A stretch of 64,000 nt of DNA. Origin: Beijerinckiaceae bacterium (GTDB lineage: Bacteria; Pseudomonadota; Alphaproteobacteria; Rhizobiales; Beijerinckiaceae). The stretch lies in contig CP024846.1 in NCBI GenBank assembly GCA_004564215.1, positions 1,922,001-1,986,000 on the forward strand, given 5' to 3'. The translations under genes and the position numbers were made by a program. A model generated the notes under the pieces. It was not told where the DNA came from and did no database searches. It saw only the letters and a program-made list of their open reading frames with translations. Each line of letters opens with the position of its first letter. The stretch's first letter is position 1. Shown here piece after piece: positions 25,936 through 35,553 of the stretch.

Positions 25936-26778
25936 CTATGGGGTCTCGCGTCGCGAAAGCATCCCCCGCGAAGGATCATAGGCAACGATCGCCGCGGCGA
26001 GGAACACAATCGTCGCGCCAAGCACGACCGCCAAGGCCAGAAAATCGATCTTTTGGTAAAAGGCGAATCGGATCAGCTCGACCGCATGCGTGAATGGATT
26101 GAGTTCGCAAACATAGGCGAGCCACGGGCTGCCCTCCTTGACCCGCCAAAGCGGATAGAGCGCGGAGGAAGCAAAAAACATCGGGAAGATGACGAAGTTC
26201 ATCACCCCGGCAAAATTTTCCAACTGCTTGACCAGCGACGATAAGAGCATGCCGAGCGAACCCAGCATGAGACCCGCGAGTATGAGCGCGGGAAGCACGG
26301 TCAGATAGCCCCAAAAAGTCGGCGGCTCGATGTCCCAGAAATAGGCGACGATCAGAAACGCATAGACTTGGCACAGCGAGACGGCGGTGCCGGCGACGAG
26401 TTTGGACATCAGCAGAAACCAGCGCGGAAACGGACTGACCAGAAGCGTGCGCATGTTTCCCATCTCGCGGTCATAAACCATCGACAGCGAGGATTGCATG
26501 CCGCTGAAAAGCTCGATCATCGCGATGAGGCCGGGCGTGATATAGACCTCGTAGAGCACATAGGTTTCGTAGGGCGGAATAATCGAGACGCCCAGGACCG
26601 AACGGAAACCGGCCGCAAAGATGAACAGCCAGACCAGCGGGCGCACCAGGGCGGAGACGAAGCGCTCGCGCTGGTGCCAGAACCGCAGAGCCTCGCGCCA
26701 TACGATGCCGCCGAAGCAAACCGCATAGCGGGCAAACCCGAAGCCTTCGCGCGTCGGTGCCGTCACGACAGATCGCAT
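25936..26778 (-). CDS. ABC-2 type permease, PQQ-dependent alcohol dehydrogenase-associated
   Basis: A 280-residue inner-membrane permease of the ABC-2 (exporter) type, with about six helices and the segment SMVYDREMGNMRTLLVSPFPRWF typical of this family. It lies five bases after the ATPase gene. In methylotrophs and pseudomonads (PedC-like) this permease, the ATPase, a beta-propeller protein and a binding protein form a conserved set near PQQ enzymes; the cargo is not known. The start at 26778 has GAGGTG seven bases upstream; the upstream extension lies in another gene. Confidence 0.83.
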   Translation of the reverse strand: MRSVVTAPTREGFGFARYAVCFGGIVWREALRFWHQRERFVSALVRPLVWLFIFAAGFRSVLGVSIIPPYETYVLYEVYITPGLIAMIELFSGMQSSLSMVYDREMGNMRTLLVSPFPRWFLLMSKLVAGTAVSLCQVYAFLIVAYFWDIEPPTFWGYLTVLPALILAGLMLGSLGMLLSSLVKQLENFAGVMNFVIFPMFFASSALYPLWRVKEGSPWLAYVCELNPFTHAVELIRFAFYQKIDFLALAVVLGATIVFLAAAIVAYDPSRGMLSRRETP

Positions 26779-26783
26779 AGATT

Positions 26784-27569
26784 TCACCTCGCTGTTGCGC
26801 CGTCCGTGCGGACTAATTTGTTGAAGGCGGCACCGATGTCGGCCGCATCCGCACGGGCGGCAACATGGCTGCTGTTGCCGGTGGCAAGGACCCGGCCCTC
26901 GTGCAACACCACAACTTCGTCGCTCGGTTCGAGCTCGTCGATGAGATGGGTGGCCCAAAGCACGCCCAAGCCCTCGCACGCGACGAGAGCACGCACATGT
27001 TTAAGAATGTCCGCGCGGGCCTTGATGTCGAGCCCGACGGTCGGTTCGTCGAGCAGCAGCATGCGCGGACGATGCAAAAGCGCACGCGCAATTTCCACCC
27101 GGCGCATCTGCCCGCCGGAAAGATCACGCGCCCTGTCATTGGCGCGATCGGTCAGCTCGACTTGGGCCAAGACCTCGCCCACCCGCAGCTTTGCCGCTCG
27201 CGCCGAAATTCCGTGCAAGGCCGCATGGTAGAGAAGATTTTGCATGATCGTCAGATCGAGATCGAGCGTGCGTGCCTGAAACACGACACCGAGATTTCGC
27301 AGCGCTTCGCCCGGAGCGCGGTTCACGTCGAAGCCCAATATTTGGATGGTACCGCTTCGTGGCGCAAACAGCCGCGTGATCAAATTGACCAAGGTGCTCT
27401 TGCCGGCCCCGTTGAGGCCAAGCAGGACCGTGAAGCTGCCTTGCCGGACGCTAAAGGAGACATTCTCCAAAGCCCGGCGCTTGCCGTAGCTGTAACCGAC
27501 CCCGACAATATCCAAAGCATCAGGCGGAACGCCGACCGGAGCGTTGGCTTCGGGCACGGAAACGCTCAT
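26784..27569 (-). CDS. ABC transporter ATPase, PQQ-dependent alcohol dehydrogenase-associated
   Basis: A 261-residue ATPase. Walker A GLNGAGKST (about residue 51), signature LSGGQMRRVEIARALL, Walker B MLLLDEPTVGLD and switch His in ATHLIDE are all present. The closest family I recognise is the PedB/PQQ_ABC_ATP type, paired with the ABC-2 permease downstream. It overlaps the beta-propeller gene by four bases (ATGA), so all four genes of this operon are coupled. It would power export of an unidentified substrate. Confidence 0.87.
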   Translation of the reverse strand: MSVSVPEANAPVGVPPDALDIVGVGYSYGKRRALENVSFSVRQGSFTVLLGLNGAGKSTLVNLITRLFAPRSGTIQILGFDVNRAPGEALRNLGVVFQARTLDLDLTIMQNLLYHAALHGISARAAKLRVGEVLAQVELTDRANDRARDLSGGQMRRVEIARALLHRPRMLLLDEPTVGLDIKARADILKHVRALVACEGLGVLWATHLIDELEPSDEVVVLHEGRVLATGNSSHVAARADAADIGAAFNKLVRTDGATAR

Positions 27570-28543
27570 TGGCGTGCGATCGCAACGCCCCAGGGGAAGG
27601 AGCCGACCGCAATCGATTTCACCACCTTGAGGCTCGCCACGTCGATGACAGAGACATCATTCGACACGCCATTTGTCGTGTAGAGATATTTGGCGTCCGG
27701 CGTGAACGCCAATTGCCACACACGCTGGCCGACCAAGAGATATTTCTCCACCTTCTTAGTCGCGGTATCGATGACCGCGACTCGGTTTGCCGGGCCGAGC
27801 GCCACGAAAGCCCGTTTTCCATCTGGGGTAAATCGCAAACCGACCGGCTGAATGGCTTCCTTCGAAAGGCCGGGGATCTCAAAGACGATCTTTTGTTTGA
27901 CTTTCGAGGTCGCAACATCGATCACGCTGACCGTCCCGCCGACTTCAGACGACACCCATAATTCCAACCCATCCGGCGTGTATTGCGCCGCGCGGGGCCT
28001 CGCGTCCACGAGAACATTGGCGAAAATCTTGCGCGTTTGCGTGTCGATCAGATGCGCCATGTTCGTCGTTTCCGACGTGTTGACAATGACCTTGCCGTCG
28101 GGGCTCAGCGCCATTCCTTCCGGTTCGACGCCGACCGGAATTTCGGCGACCGACTTCCGCGTCGCGACGTCGATCACGGTCACCAGATTGTCGTTCTCAT
28201 TCGACGTGTAAAGCAGCTTGCCGTCCGGGCTGAGGATCAGAAGTTCGGGATCGGCGCCCGAAGACAAGGTGCCGACGATGGAGAGCTTCTTGGTATCGAG
28301 GATTTGGATCGTGTCGTCGTCGCCGGCGCAGATGAAGAGTTCGCTGCCATCTTGATTGAGCGCGATTCCACGCGGCCGATGGCCGACCGGAACCGTGTCG
28401 ATGACGGCCATTTTCTCCGTGTCGATAATCGAAATCGAATTGCCCTTTTCGTTCGACACATAAGCGGTAAACGCCTGGGCCGGCAAAGCGCGCGCAAGGC
28501 CCAGCGCACCGATCATGCAGGCATAAAAAGCAATCCTTGGCAT
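27566..28543 (-). CDS. YVTN beta-propeller protein, PQQ-catabolism associated
   Basis: A 325-residue exported seven-bladed propeller. After a signal peptide (MPRIAFYACMIGALGLARAL) come repeats of about 42 residues carrying YVSNE-, YTSNE- or YTTNG-type strands and VIDT/VIDVAT turns. The TIGR family of PQQ-associated beta-propeller proteins has this length. The start is uncertain: ATG 28543 follows AGAAAG by seven bases, while ATG 28567 overlaps the stop of the upstream gene (ATGA) and adds eight residues. Possibly a periplasmic partner of the quinoprotein or of the transporter. Confidence 0.82.
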   Translation of the reverse strand: MPRIAFYACMIGALGLARALPAQAFTAYVSNEKGNSISIIDTEKMAVIDTVPVGHRPRGIALNQDGSELFICAGDDDTIQILDTKKLSIVGTLSSGADPELLILSPDGKLLYTSNENDNLVTVIDVATRKSVAEIPVGVEPEGMALSPDGKVIVNTSETTNMAHLIDTQTRKIFANVLVDARPRAAQYTPDGLELWVSSEVGGTVSVIDVATSKVKQKIVFEIPGLSKEAIQPVGLRFTPDGKRAFVALGPANRVAVIDTATKKVEKYLLVGQRVWQLAFTPDAKYLYTTNGVSNDVSVIDVASLKVVKSIAVGSFPWGVAIARQ

Positions 28544-28563
28544 CCGGTGACTTTCTGAAACGA

Positions 28564-29763
28564 TCATTGCAATTTGCATTTTGTTTCGGGCCGATCGAAA
28601 CCCAGCGTGTCGAGTTCGGACGTCTGATGCAGAAATCCTTCCTGCGGTGAAACCGAAACGATCATTCTTCCATCTCCAAGGAGAATAGGCTGCCGCAACT
28701 GCTGGTTCCAGGGCCGCAAGGTCTGCTTCTGTCCCTTGAAGGCGGCGATGGCAAAATCCGGTCCCGTCAGATAATCGCGGAGGATCTTGGGATCGTTCGA
28801 CTGGGTGCGGGTTGCTGCTTCGCCAATCATCCGCATCGCGACCCAGGCTTGATTGTCGCGATCGTTCATGCGCCGCGCGGCTAGCTTCATGAATCGATTT
28901 TGCAATTGGACCGCGCCCCATTGCTCATGGCTGCCATCCCAGCTCGTCGGCTTCAGGCCGGCTGAGCCCGCGACCGGCCGCGGATCGAAGGTGCGGTATG
29001 GAAGATAGTTTGCAAAGACTTCGCTTTGATCGGCAGCGATGAGAACATCATAGGCCGGCGCGCTTTGCGTCGCCGCTGGAATGAGTCTTTGGGTTTGCAC
29101 ACTTCCCGAATCCGAGCGCCGGCCGCCGCCAGTGTCGGCATAGGTTCGCTCCTCGACGATCTTGGCGCCAAACTTTTTCGCGGCGCGGCGCAGCGCCTCG
29201 GCAAAAAGCTCATCTTCGGGATGCGACCCTTTGATAAGGAGCCAGCGCTTCCATTGCTTCCAAACAAGATATTGAGCGAGCCCGTCGGCCAGCATGGAAT
29301 AGGTCGGCGCGATATGAAAGAGATTGGCGCGGCAGTTTTCCTCGCGCAGCGAATCTTCCGGCGCACTGGTATTGAACAGCAGGACCGGCTTGCCTTTGGC
29401 CGCGGCGCTGAGCGCGAGGAGCTGGTCGGCTGGAAGATCGACAAGAACCAGGGAAACACCGCGATCGATCAGGGCATTGAGGGCTGCGACCGGATCCTCT
29501 CCGGGTTTCAGAAGAATGTCCTCAATCGTAAAACTCTGTCCAAGAAAGCGGCCCGTCGTATTGTTATCTTCCGCGGCAAGCTTGGCCCCGGCGATGCCAT
29601 CGTCTTCCGCGGGAACGTCGAGAATCGAGAGGGTGTCATGCAGATGGGGCGCTCGAATGAAGCCCACCTTGACGTTGAGCGTGTCCGCTGCGCTCGCCGG
29701 GAGGGTGCACATGACAAGCCCCGCGGCGAGAAGGGCAGCAACAACACCATGCTTGAAAATCAT
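28564..29763 (-). CDS. ABC-type substrate-binding protein, PQQ-dependent alcohol dehydrogenase system
   Basis: A 399-residue exported protein. The signal peptide ends at PASAADT. The mature part has a Leu/Ile/Val-binding-protein-like layout with the two-domain pattern VGFIRAPHLHDTLSILDVP and a conserved ADTGGGRRSDSG loop that is characteristic of the PQQ_ABC_bind family. It is the first gene of the operon followed by the propeller, ATPase and ABC-2 permease. An importer-type binding protein with an exporter-type permease is odd but is the known composition of this system. Confidence 0.83.
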   Translation of the reverse strand: MIFKHGVVAALLAAGLVMCTLPASAADTLNVKVGFIRAPHLHDTLSILDVPAEDDGIAGAKLAAEDNNTTGRFLGQSFTIEDILLKPGEDPVAALNALIDRGVSLVLVDLPADQLLALSAAAKGKPVLLFNTSAPEDSLREENCRANLFHIAPTYSMLADGLAQYLVWKQWKRWLLIKGSHPEDELFAEALRRAAKKFGAKIVEERTYADTGGGRRSDSGSVQTQRLIPAATQSAPAYDVLIAADQSEVFANYLPYRTFDPRPVAGSAGLKPTSWDGSHEQWGAVQLQNRFMKLAARRMNDRDNQAWVAMRMIGEAATRTQSNDPKILRDYLTGPDFAIAAFKGQKQTLRPWNQQLRQPILLGDGRMIVSVSPQEGFLHQTSELDTLGFDRPETKCKLQ

Positions 29764-29790
29764 ACGTAAATCATGGTCGGTTACGGGCGT

Positions 29791-30573
29791 CTAATCAAGC
29801 TCTTGCTTATCAAGATCTTGTATTTCGCCGGGACCGAGCGGCGGCGGCTCGGGCAGGCCCGCCAAGGCATTGACGATGGCCAACATTGCCGGCTCATCGG
29901 GCGACTTGGCAATCAGGACTTCATGAATCCCACTCGCCATGAGCGGTGCCGCCGCATCGCTTGAAATGCAGACGTGGTTGACTCGCGACATATCGAGAGC
30001 GGCGGCTCGCGCGAGGCTCAGGAAAATTTCCGTGCTGCGTCGGGAATAATGCAATACAGCGCCGATCTCGCCGGTCTCCAGGCGGGCCGTGACTGCGTCG
30101 TTCAGAGAATCGGTGGGCTGTGCCGCATAGACCTCGATCAGTTCGAGCGTGTTTTCGATACTCCGGAAATGATCTTCGATCTCGGGTTTGCGATCACGCC
30201 CGGCGAGATAGACAAGTCGACGAGGCGCGCGACCGTCCGGTTCGATTTCGGCGCAAAGCATTTTCACATCTGGCGCAACCAGAGCCGGACCCTCAAAGCC
30301 ACGCTCCTTGGCCGCTTCGCGCGTGCGCTCCCCAACGAGGATCAAGGGCATCAGGCGGCGGGCTTCCGGTGCCGGCCACTCCGGCGTATCGGAAAATAGC
30401 TCGAACGCGAGCGCGCTCGTCGCGATGACCCCGTCGACGACCCCCGCCGGCCAGATGGCTCCGGTCGGGACCATATCGAGGACCGGGGAAAACATCGCCT
30501 TGTGTCCTTGCCGCTCAAGTTGTGCGGCCGTCCGCTTGGCTTGATCCAAGGCGCGTGTCAGCAAGACCATCAT
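29791..30573 (-). CDS. hemD: Uroporphyrinogen-III synthase
   Basis: A 260-residue protein with low overall conservation typical of HemD. The opening VLLTRALDQAKRTAAQL and the segments VGERTREAAKERGF, LVYLAGRDRKPEIEDHF, LIEVYAAQPTDSL and VLHYSRRSTEIFL identify it. It closes the hydroxymethylbilane tetrapyrrole into uroporphyrinogen III in the cytosol, feeding haem and cobalamin routes. It starts four bases after the hemC stop, the usual hemC-hemD order, and ends just before the PQQ-associated operon. Confidence 0.88.
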   Translation of the reverse strand: MMVLLTRALDQAKRTAAQLERQGHKAMFSPVLDMVPTGAIWPAGVVDGVIATSALAFELFSDTPEWPAPEARRLMPLILVGERTREAAKERGFEGPALVAPDVKMLCAEIEPDGRAPRRLVYLAGRDRKPEIEDHFRSIENTLELIEVYAAQPTDSLNDAVTARLETGEIGAVLHYSRRSTEIFLSLARAAALDMSRVNHVCISSDAAAPLMASGIHEVLIAKSPDEPAMLAIVNALAGLPEPPPLGPGEIQDLDKQELD

Positions 30574-30577
30574 GTTT

Positions 30578-31525
30578 TCAGCCGTTAAAAAAATCTGCCG
30601 GGATCCTCGCGGCGATATCTTGCCCCGCCGATTCTCCCAGGCTTGCCGGGGCGGATGCCAACCCCGATGTCACCGTTTCAAAAAACTGCGATCCATCCGG
30701 CTTCAAAACGATGGCGTGAAACGTCAGATCAAGCTGTTCGATTTGCGCATGGGCTCCGATCGGCGTTTTGCAGGATCCGTCGAGAACACGCAGGAAGGCC
30801 CGCTCCGCATCGAGAGCGATACCGGTCGCCGAATCGAGGACAGGCGCAAGAAAAGCTTGCGCCGCAAGATCGTCGGTTCGCGCCGTGATGGCGATCGCGC
30901 CTTGTCCCGCCGCTGGAACGAATTCGCGCACATCCAAAATGGCCGTGACTTTGGCCTCGAGGCCGAGCCGCCTCAGGCCGGCAAGAGCCAAAAGTGTGGC
31001 ATCGACCTCGCCTTTGTCGAGTTTGGCCAAGCGGGTCTCGACATTGCCGCGCAGCAGCGCGATGTTCAAATCCGGCCGCAGCCGCTTGACCATGGCGCCG
31101 CGCCGCAGAGAGGCCGTGCCGACCGTACTGCCAGCGGGGAGCCCGAGGGGATGCACCGCATGCGGAGAAATCCAGGCGTCGCGCACATCTTCGCGCGGGA
31201 GATAGCCGGCGATGACAATTTCCTCCGGAAGGATCGTTGGGAGATCCTTGGCGGAATGGACCGCCAATTGAATATCGCCCTGCATCAAGGCGAGATCCAG
31301 CTCCTTGGTGAAGAGTCCCTTGCCGCCAACTTCGCTCAGGGGCACGTCGGCGATGACATCGCCGCTGGTTTTTATGATGGTGATTTCAATAAGTTCTGGC
31401 GGGCAGCCATGTGCGGCCGCGAGGCGTCCTTGCAGCTCGCGCGCCTGGGCCAGCGCGAGGGGACTACCGCGCGTGCCGAGCTTGATGGGGACCGCTGAGG
31501 TCGAAGCCGAAGAAGATGAGAAAAT
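30578..31525 (-). CDS. hemC: Hydroxymethylbilane synthase, apparently with ATT start
   Basis: Polymerises four porphobilinogens. The complete HemC sequence is readable: KLGTRGSPLALAQARELQ at the N-terminus, SGDVIADVPLSEVGGKGLFT, HSAKDLPT, and LDGSCKTPIGAHA with the Cys that carries the dipyrromethane cofactor. But no ATG, GTG or TTG precedes the KLGTRGS motif after the in-frame TAA five codons upstream of the candidate start. An ATT codon at 31523-31525 follows AAGGA (31535-31539) by nine bases and would give 315 residues, the normal length. Starting instead at the GTG at 31345 would delete about 60 essential residues. ATT starts are rare but known (infC). A sequencing error is the alternative. 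Confidence 0.85.
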   Translation of the reverse strand: MFSSSSASTSAVPIKLGTRGSPLALAQARELQGRLAAAHGCPPELIEITIIKTSGDVIADVPLSEVGGKGLFTKELDLALMQGDIQLAVHSAKDLPTILPEEIVIAGYLPREDVRDAWISPHAVHPLGLPAGSTVGTASLRRGAMVKRLRPDLNIALLRGNVETRLAKLDKGEVDATLLALAGLRRLGLEAKVTAILDVREFVPAAGQGAIAITARTDDLAAQAFLAPVLDSATGIALDAERAFLRVLDGSCKTPIGAHAQIEQLDLTFHAIVLKPDGSQFFETVTSGLASAPASLGESAGQDIAARIPADFFNG

Positions 31526-31637
31526 AGACGGATTTCCTTATTTATCAGAAGGCTTTATAGGTTGATGCATCTCGCCGTGCACTGTAGGTGACATAGCCAC
31601 TCGATTGCACGGAAAATGCGGCAAAGGGTATGGAACC

Positions 31638-32696
31638 ATGCTGGTCCTCGGCATTGAAACGACTTGCGATGAAACCGCTGCAGCCGTCGTCCAGCGGCGC
31701 CAAGGTGGAGCTGGCGAAATTCTCTCGAATGAGGTGATGAGCCAAATCGCCGAACATGCCGCCTATGGCGGTGTCGTCCCAGAAATCGCCGCGCGGGCTC
31801 ATATCGATGTCATCGACCGGCTGGTCGAACGTGCGCTCGATGTCGCCGGAGTTCGGCTGGCCGATCTCGACGGCATCGCCGCCGCCGCAGGCCCAGGCCT
31901 CATCGGTGGCGTGCTGGTCGGCTTGACCACCGCCAAGGCCTTGGCCCTGGCAAGTCGAAAGCCTTTCCTGGCGATCAACCATCTCGAAGCCCATGCCCTG
32001 ACGGCGCGATTGACCGATGAGCTCGCCTTTCCCTATTTGCTGCTGCTGGTCTCCGGCGGTCACACTCAGCTCGTCGCGGTCAAAGGGGTCGGAGATTATA
32101 TCCGGCTTGGCTCGACCGTCGATGACGCCGTGGGGGAAGCTTTCGATAAGGTCGGCAAATTACTGGGGCTTGCCTATCCCGGCGGGCCTGAAGTTGAAAA
32201 ATTGGCGGCGGAAGGCAACGCCACGCGATTTGATCTTCCGCGTCCCATGCTTGGCCGCCAGAAGCCAGACTTCTCCTTATCCGGGCTAAAAACCGCCGTC
32301 CGGCTCGAAGCCGAACGCGTTGCCCCTTTGACGTCGACCGATGTCGCCGATCTTTGCGCCTCGTTTCAGGCGGCGGTGGTCGATACGATCATCGATCGTT
32401 GCCGCGCGGGCCTGCGTCTGTTTCGGGAAACCGTCGGGCAGCCAACGGCGATGGTGGTCGCGGGTGGGGTCGCCGCCAATAATGCGATACGTCGTTCCCT
32501 GATGCGCTTCTGTGGGGAAGCTGGGCTGCGTCTCGTTCTGCCGCCCGGACATCTTTGCACCGATAATGGGGCGATGATCGCGTGGGCGGGTATCGAACGA
32601 CTGTCGATGGGCCTCGTCGACGACCTGACCTTTGCGGCCAAGCCGCGCTGGCCGCTCGACGCCAACGCCGAGGCCGCGCATCACGGCAAGGCATGA
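31638..32696 (+). CDS. tsaD: tRNA N6-threonylcarbamoyladenosine synthase subunit TsaD
   Basis: A 352-residue ASKHA-fold protein that transfers threonylcarbamoyl to A37 of ANN-decoding tRNAs with TsaB, TsaC and TsaE. It opens [17 protein letters not shown], contains the metal-binding HLEAH (about residues 112-116) and [10 protein letters not shown], and [12 protein letters not shown] later. Start ATG at 31638; an extra eleven upstream codons lack family pattern. It diverges from hemC, a frequent arrangement in alphaproteobacteria, and runs to within four bases of the ruvA stop. Confidence 0.93.
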   Translation: MLVLGIETTCDETAAAVVQRRQGGAGEILSNEVMSQIAEHAAYGGVVPEIAARAHIDVIDRLVERALDVAGVRLADLDGIAAAAGPGLIGGVLVGLTTAKALALASRKPFLAINHLEAHALTARLTDELAFPYLLLLVSGGHTQLVAVKGVGDYIRLGSTVDDAVGEAFDKVGKLLGLAYPGGPEVEKLAAEGNATRFDLPRPMLGRQKPDFSLSGLKTAVRLEAERVAPLTSTDVADLCASFQAAVVDTIIDRCRAGLRLFRETVGQPTAMVVAGGVAANNAIRRSLMRFCGEAGLRLVLPPGHLCTDNGAMIAWAGIERLSMGLVDDLTFAAKPRWPLDANAEAAHHGKA

Positions 32697-32700
32697 CCCA

Positions 32701-33309
32701 TTAGCGGGTCAGTTCCTTAAGCCCATGCAGTATTAAATCGGCAGCCGGCGCGCCTTCACCGAGCGCGGCAAGGGCCGCTCCCACGGCGACGGCGGCTTGC
32801 GGGCGTCCGTAACCGAGATTGACGAGAGCCGAAAGCGCATCATGGGCCGCGCCGACCGGCTTGACCCCCAGTCCGTCGAACTCGGCTGGAATGCCGCCGA
32901 CGCTCAGGGCAGCGCCCTTGTCCTTGAGTTCCGCAACGATCCGCGCCGCAAGCTTGGGTCCGACCCCTGGTGCCCTGGCGATAGCCGCCTTGTCTTGGCT
33001 CGCGATCGCCCGCGCTAATTCGGCGACGTCCAGAACGGTTTGCACCGCGAGGGCAACTTTGGCGCCGACACCCTGAACCGATTGCAGCAAGCGGAACCAA
33101 TCGCGTTCGGCGTCCGTCAGAAACCCAAACAGCTTTATTGAATCTTCCCGCATCTGCGTTTCAATTGCGAGCGTCGCGGCTTCTCCCGCTTGCGGCAGCT
33201 TCATCAAAGTGCGGCCGGAACAGTGCACGACATAGCCGACGCCATGCACATCAAGGATGATGAAATCCTCGCCTTGCGAGTCGATCGTGCCTTTGAGCTT
33301 GCCGATCAT
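32701..33309 (-). CDS. ruvA: Holliday junction branch migration protein RuvA
   Basis: A 202-residue protein. It opens [28 protein letters not shown] (OB fold), then helix-hairpin-helix pairs [16 protein letters not shown] and [16 protein letters not shown], and a C-terminal domain ([19 protein letters not shown]) that contacts RuvB. It binds four-way junctions as a tetramer. Downstream of ruvC by 104 bases. ruvB, usually the third gene, is not here; tsaD converges instead. Confidence 0.93.
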   Translation of the reverse strand: MIGKLKGTIDSQGEDFIILDVHGVGYVVHCSGRTLMKLPQAGEAATLAIETQMREDSIKLFGFLTDAERDWFRLLQSVQGVGAKVALAVQTVLDVAELARAIASQDKAAIARAPGVGPKLAARIVAELKDKGAALSVGGIPAEFDGLGVKPVGAAHDALSALVNLGYGRPQAAVAVGAALAALGEGAPAADLILHGLKELTR

Positions 33310-33413
33310 TTGGGACGAGCGGAGTGGAGTCTTGGGAGGTTGCGTTTATACCGAAGCCTTGGCCCGGCGCCAATGTCCGAATGGTTTTGGTCGCGCCTCG
33401 GCTTGATTTTCAC

Positions 33414-33929
33414 TTAGGCGCCGCCGACCGATTGCAGATTGCGCGCCCAGAGACGGACCCGCGCATGGGTGATAGCAACAGCCAGGGCATCGGCCGCATC
33501 CGCGCCACGCGCTTCGCTGCCGGGCAGGAGCATTTTGACCATCATTGCAATTTGCGCCTTTTCTGCATGGCCATTGCCGACCACCGTCTTCTTGACGAGA
33601 TTGGCCGCATATTCGGCGACCGAAAGCCCCGCAAGGGAAGGAACGACGAGCGCGATCCCGCGCGCCTGGCCGAGCTTCAACGCCGACTGAGGGTCGCGAT
33701 TGATAAAGGTTTCCTCGACCGCCGCCTCCGAGGGTGCGTATTCAACGATGACAGCGGCCAGGCCCTCATGCAGCGCCCGCAAGCGTTCGGCCAGCGCGGC
33801 CCCATCGTTCGACCGGATGTTGCCGCTCGCCACATAGGATAGGCGCGTGCCAAAAACTTCGATCACGCCCCAGCCCGTGGTCCGCAGACCGGGATCGATT
33901 CCCATGACGCGAACCCCTGAGCCCTGCAT
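33414..33929 (-). CDS. ruvC: Crossover junction endodeoxyribonuclease RuvC
   Basis: A 171-residue RNase-H-fold resolvase. The acidic catalytic residues appear in [13 protein letters not shown] (Asp), [10 protein letters not shown] (Glu) and [14 protein letters not shown] (two Asp near the C-terminus). It cuts Holliday junctions symmetrically. The ATG at 33929 gives a short extension before MGIDPG as in many homologues. First gene of a ruvCA pair; 82 bases separate it from the dnaA stop upstream. Confidence 0.93.
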   Translation of the reverse strand: MQGSGVRVMGIDPGLRTTGWGVIEVFGTRLSYVASGNIRSNDGAALAERLRALHEGLAAVIVEYAPSEAAVEETFINRDPQSALKLGQARGIALVVPSLAGLSVAEYAANLVKKTVVGNGHAEKAQIAMMVKMLLPGSEARGADAADALAVAITHARVRLWARNLQSVGGA

Positions 33930-34011
33930 ACCCCCGCCCCGCCATGAAAACCGATAAAGAGCCTGTCCAAGTGGCGCGCGGCAAGAAGATCAACCGCAAC
34001 AGGGTTGAAGC

Positions 34012-35553
34012 CTACTCCAAAAGCATGCGTTTCAGAAGTTCGATCTCTTCCGAAAATGTTCCATCCGCCGTGACCAGACCTTGAATCTTGCGGACCGCAT
34101 GAAGGACGGTCGTATGGTCGCGGCCGCCGAACCGTCGGCCGATTTCCGGCAGCGAGCGTGGGGTCAAGACTTTTGAAAGATACATGGCGATCTGGCGCGG
34201 CCGCACCACGGCCGCGGTTCGCCGTGAGGACAGAATATCGGCCCGGCTGACATTGAAATGGCTCGCCACCAGCTTCTGGATGTCCTCGATCTTGACCTTT
34301 TTCGGTTCCGGGGTTCGCACCAGGTCGCGAATGGCAAGTTCGGCCGTTTCCATCGAGAGAGGGGCGCCGTTCAAGGAAGAATGCGCCAGCAGTCGGTTGA
34401 CGGAGCCGTCGAGGTCCCGGCCATTGGTCTGAACGACGCTTGCCACATAGGCGACGACGGCAGGCGGAACTTCGAAAGTTGGATGCACGAGTTTGGCCGC
34501 GGATATGCGGGCTTCGAGAATCTTCGTGCGCAGCTGTTCGTCGAGGCCGCCGATTTCGATGCAGAGGCCGCCCGCCAGACGGGAGCGAACTCGTTCTTCG
34601 AGGCTTTCCAGATCGCCCGGAGGCCGGTCGGCCGCTATCACGATTTGCCTGCGCGCATCAATCAGCGAATTCAAGGTGTGGCAGAATTCCTGTTGAATCG
34701 ACTTGCCTTGCAGGAATTGAATATCGTCGATAACGAGAACATCGATCGCGCGCAGCCGCTCCTTGAAAGCGATCGACGTTTGCGCCTTGAGGGCCGAGAC
34801 GAAGCCGTACATGAACCGCTCGGCCGTAAGATAAATGACTCGCCGCTTGGCAGAAGAGGCTGCGTGCGCGACGGCTTGCAGAAGATGTGTCTTGCCGAGC
34901 CCTACGGACGCATGGAGATAGAGCGGATTGAAGAGGAGGGGATCGCCGGAGGCGGCGAATGCGACCCGAAGCGCCGCGGCATGGGCGAGCTGATTGGAAG
35001 CTCCGACCAGAAAATTCGAGAAATTCAGGCGGCGGTCCAAGGGCGAACCGGCAAGGATGTCGGCACTCCCGCTCTCCGTCGACCCGGACCTCTTTAACGT
35101 CGAAAGCGTTGTGTCCGAATGGGCCATGGGCAATGCGCACGGGCTCGGCGTTTCACTTCGGCTTCGCAGCGAGTCAGAGCCGATTCCCGGACTCAAGTCC
35201 GGGTGGTCGCCACCCGCGCGGGAAAACATCGGACGCGTCGACGAGCGGACATTGATCGAGATCCGCTTGATCCCCGGAAATTCGGTCGCCAGCGACGCAA
35301 AAATCCTGTCCGCATAGTGAGATTGGATCCAGCTCTTCAAAAACTTTGTCGGCACTGAGAGAAGCGCATCCTGGTCCGACAATGCATCGAGTTCCAGGCG
35401 TCCGAACCAGGAAGAGAAAACTTCATCACCGAGCTCCGCGCGCAAGCGGCGGCATATCCGCATCCATGCTTCTTCTTTGGTGGCGACACTGCTCGGAGCG
35501 ACGGTTTCATCATCATTTTTTGGCTTGGTGATCTGTCTGCGCGGATCCAGCAT
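34012..35553 (-). CDS. dnaA: Chromosomal replication initiator DnaA
   Basis: A 513-residue AAA+ initiator. Domain I (about residues 25-90) with [10 protein letters not shown]; a variable linker rich in Ser (about 95-165); domain III with [27 protein letters not shown] (Walker B) and the [12 protein letters not shown] sensor region; and domain IV with [15 protein letters not shown], the DnaA-box-binding helix. The Walker A reads ASVGLGKT rather than the usual GGVGLGKT. The linker is longer and more polar than in E. coli, common in alphaproteobacteria. Divergence of DnaA copies is rare, so this is likely the only one. rpsT lies upstream after an 835-base gap. Confidence 0.93.
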   Translation of the reverse strand: MLDPRRQITKPKNDDETVAPSSVATKEEAWMRICRRLRAELGDEVFSSWFGRLELDALSDQDALLSVPTKFLKSWIQSHYADRIFASLATEFPGIKRISINVRSSTRPMFSRAGGDHPDLSPGIGSDSLRSRSETPSPCALPMAHSDTTLSTLKRSGSTESGSADILAGSPLDRRLNFSNFLVGASNQLAHAAALRVAFAASGDPLLFNPLYLHASVGLGKTHLLQAVAHAASSAKRRVIYLTAERFMYGFVSALKAQTSIAFKERLRAIDVLVIDDIQFLQGKSIQQEFCHTLNSLIDARRQIVIAADRPPGDLESLEERVRSRLAGGLCIEIGGLDEQLRTKILEARISAAKLVHPTFEVPPAVVAYVASVVQTNGRDLDGSVNRLLAHSSLNGAPLSMETAELAIRDLVRTPEPKKVKIEDIQKLVASHFNVSRADILSSRRTAAVVRPRQIAMYLSKVLTPRSLPEIGRRFGGRDHTTVLHAVRKIQGLVTADGTFSEEIELLKRMLLE

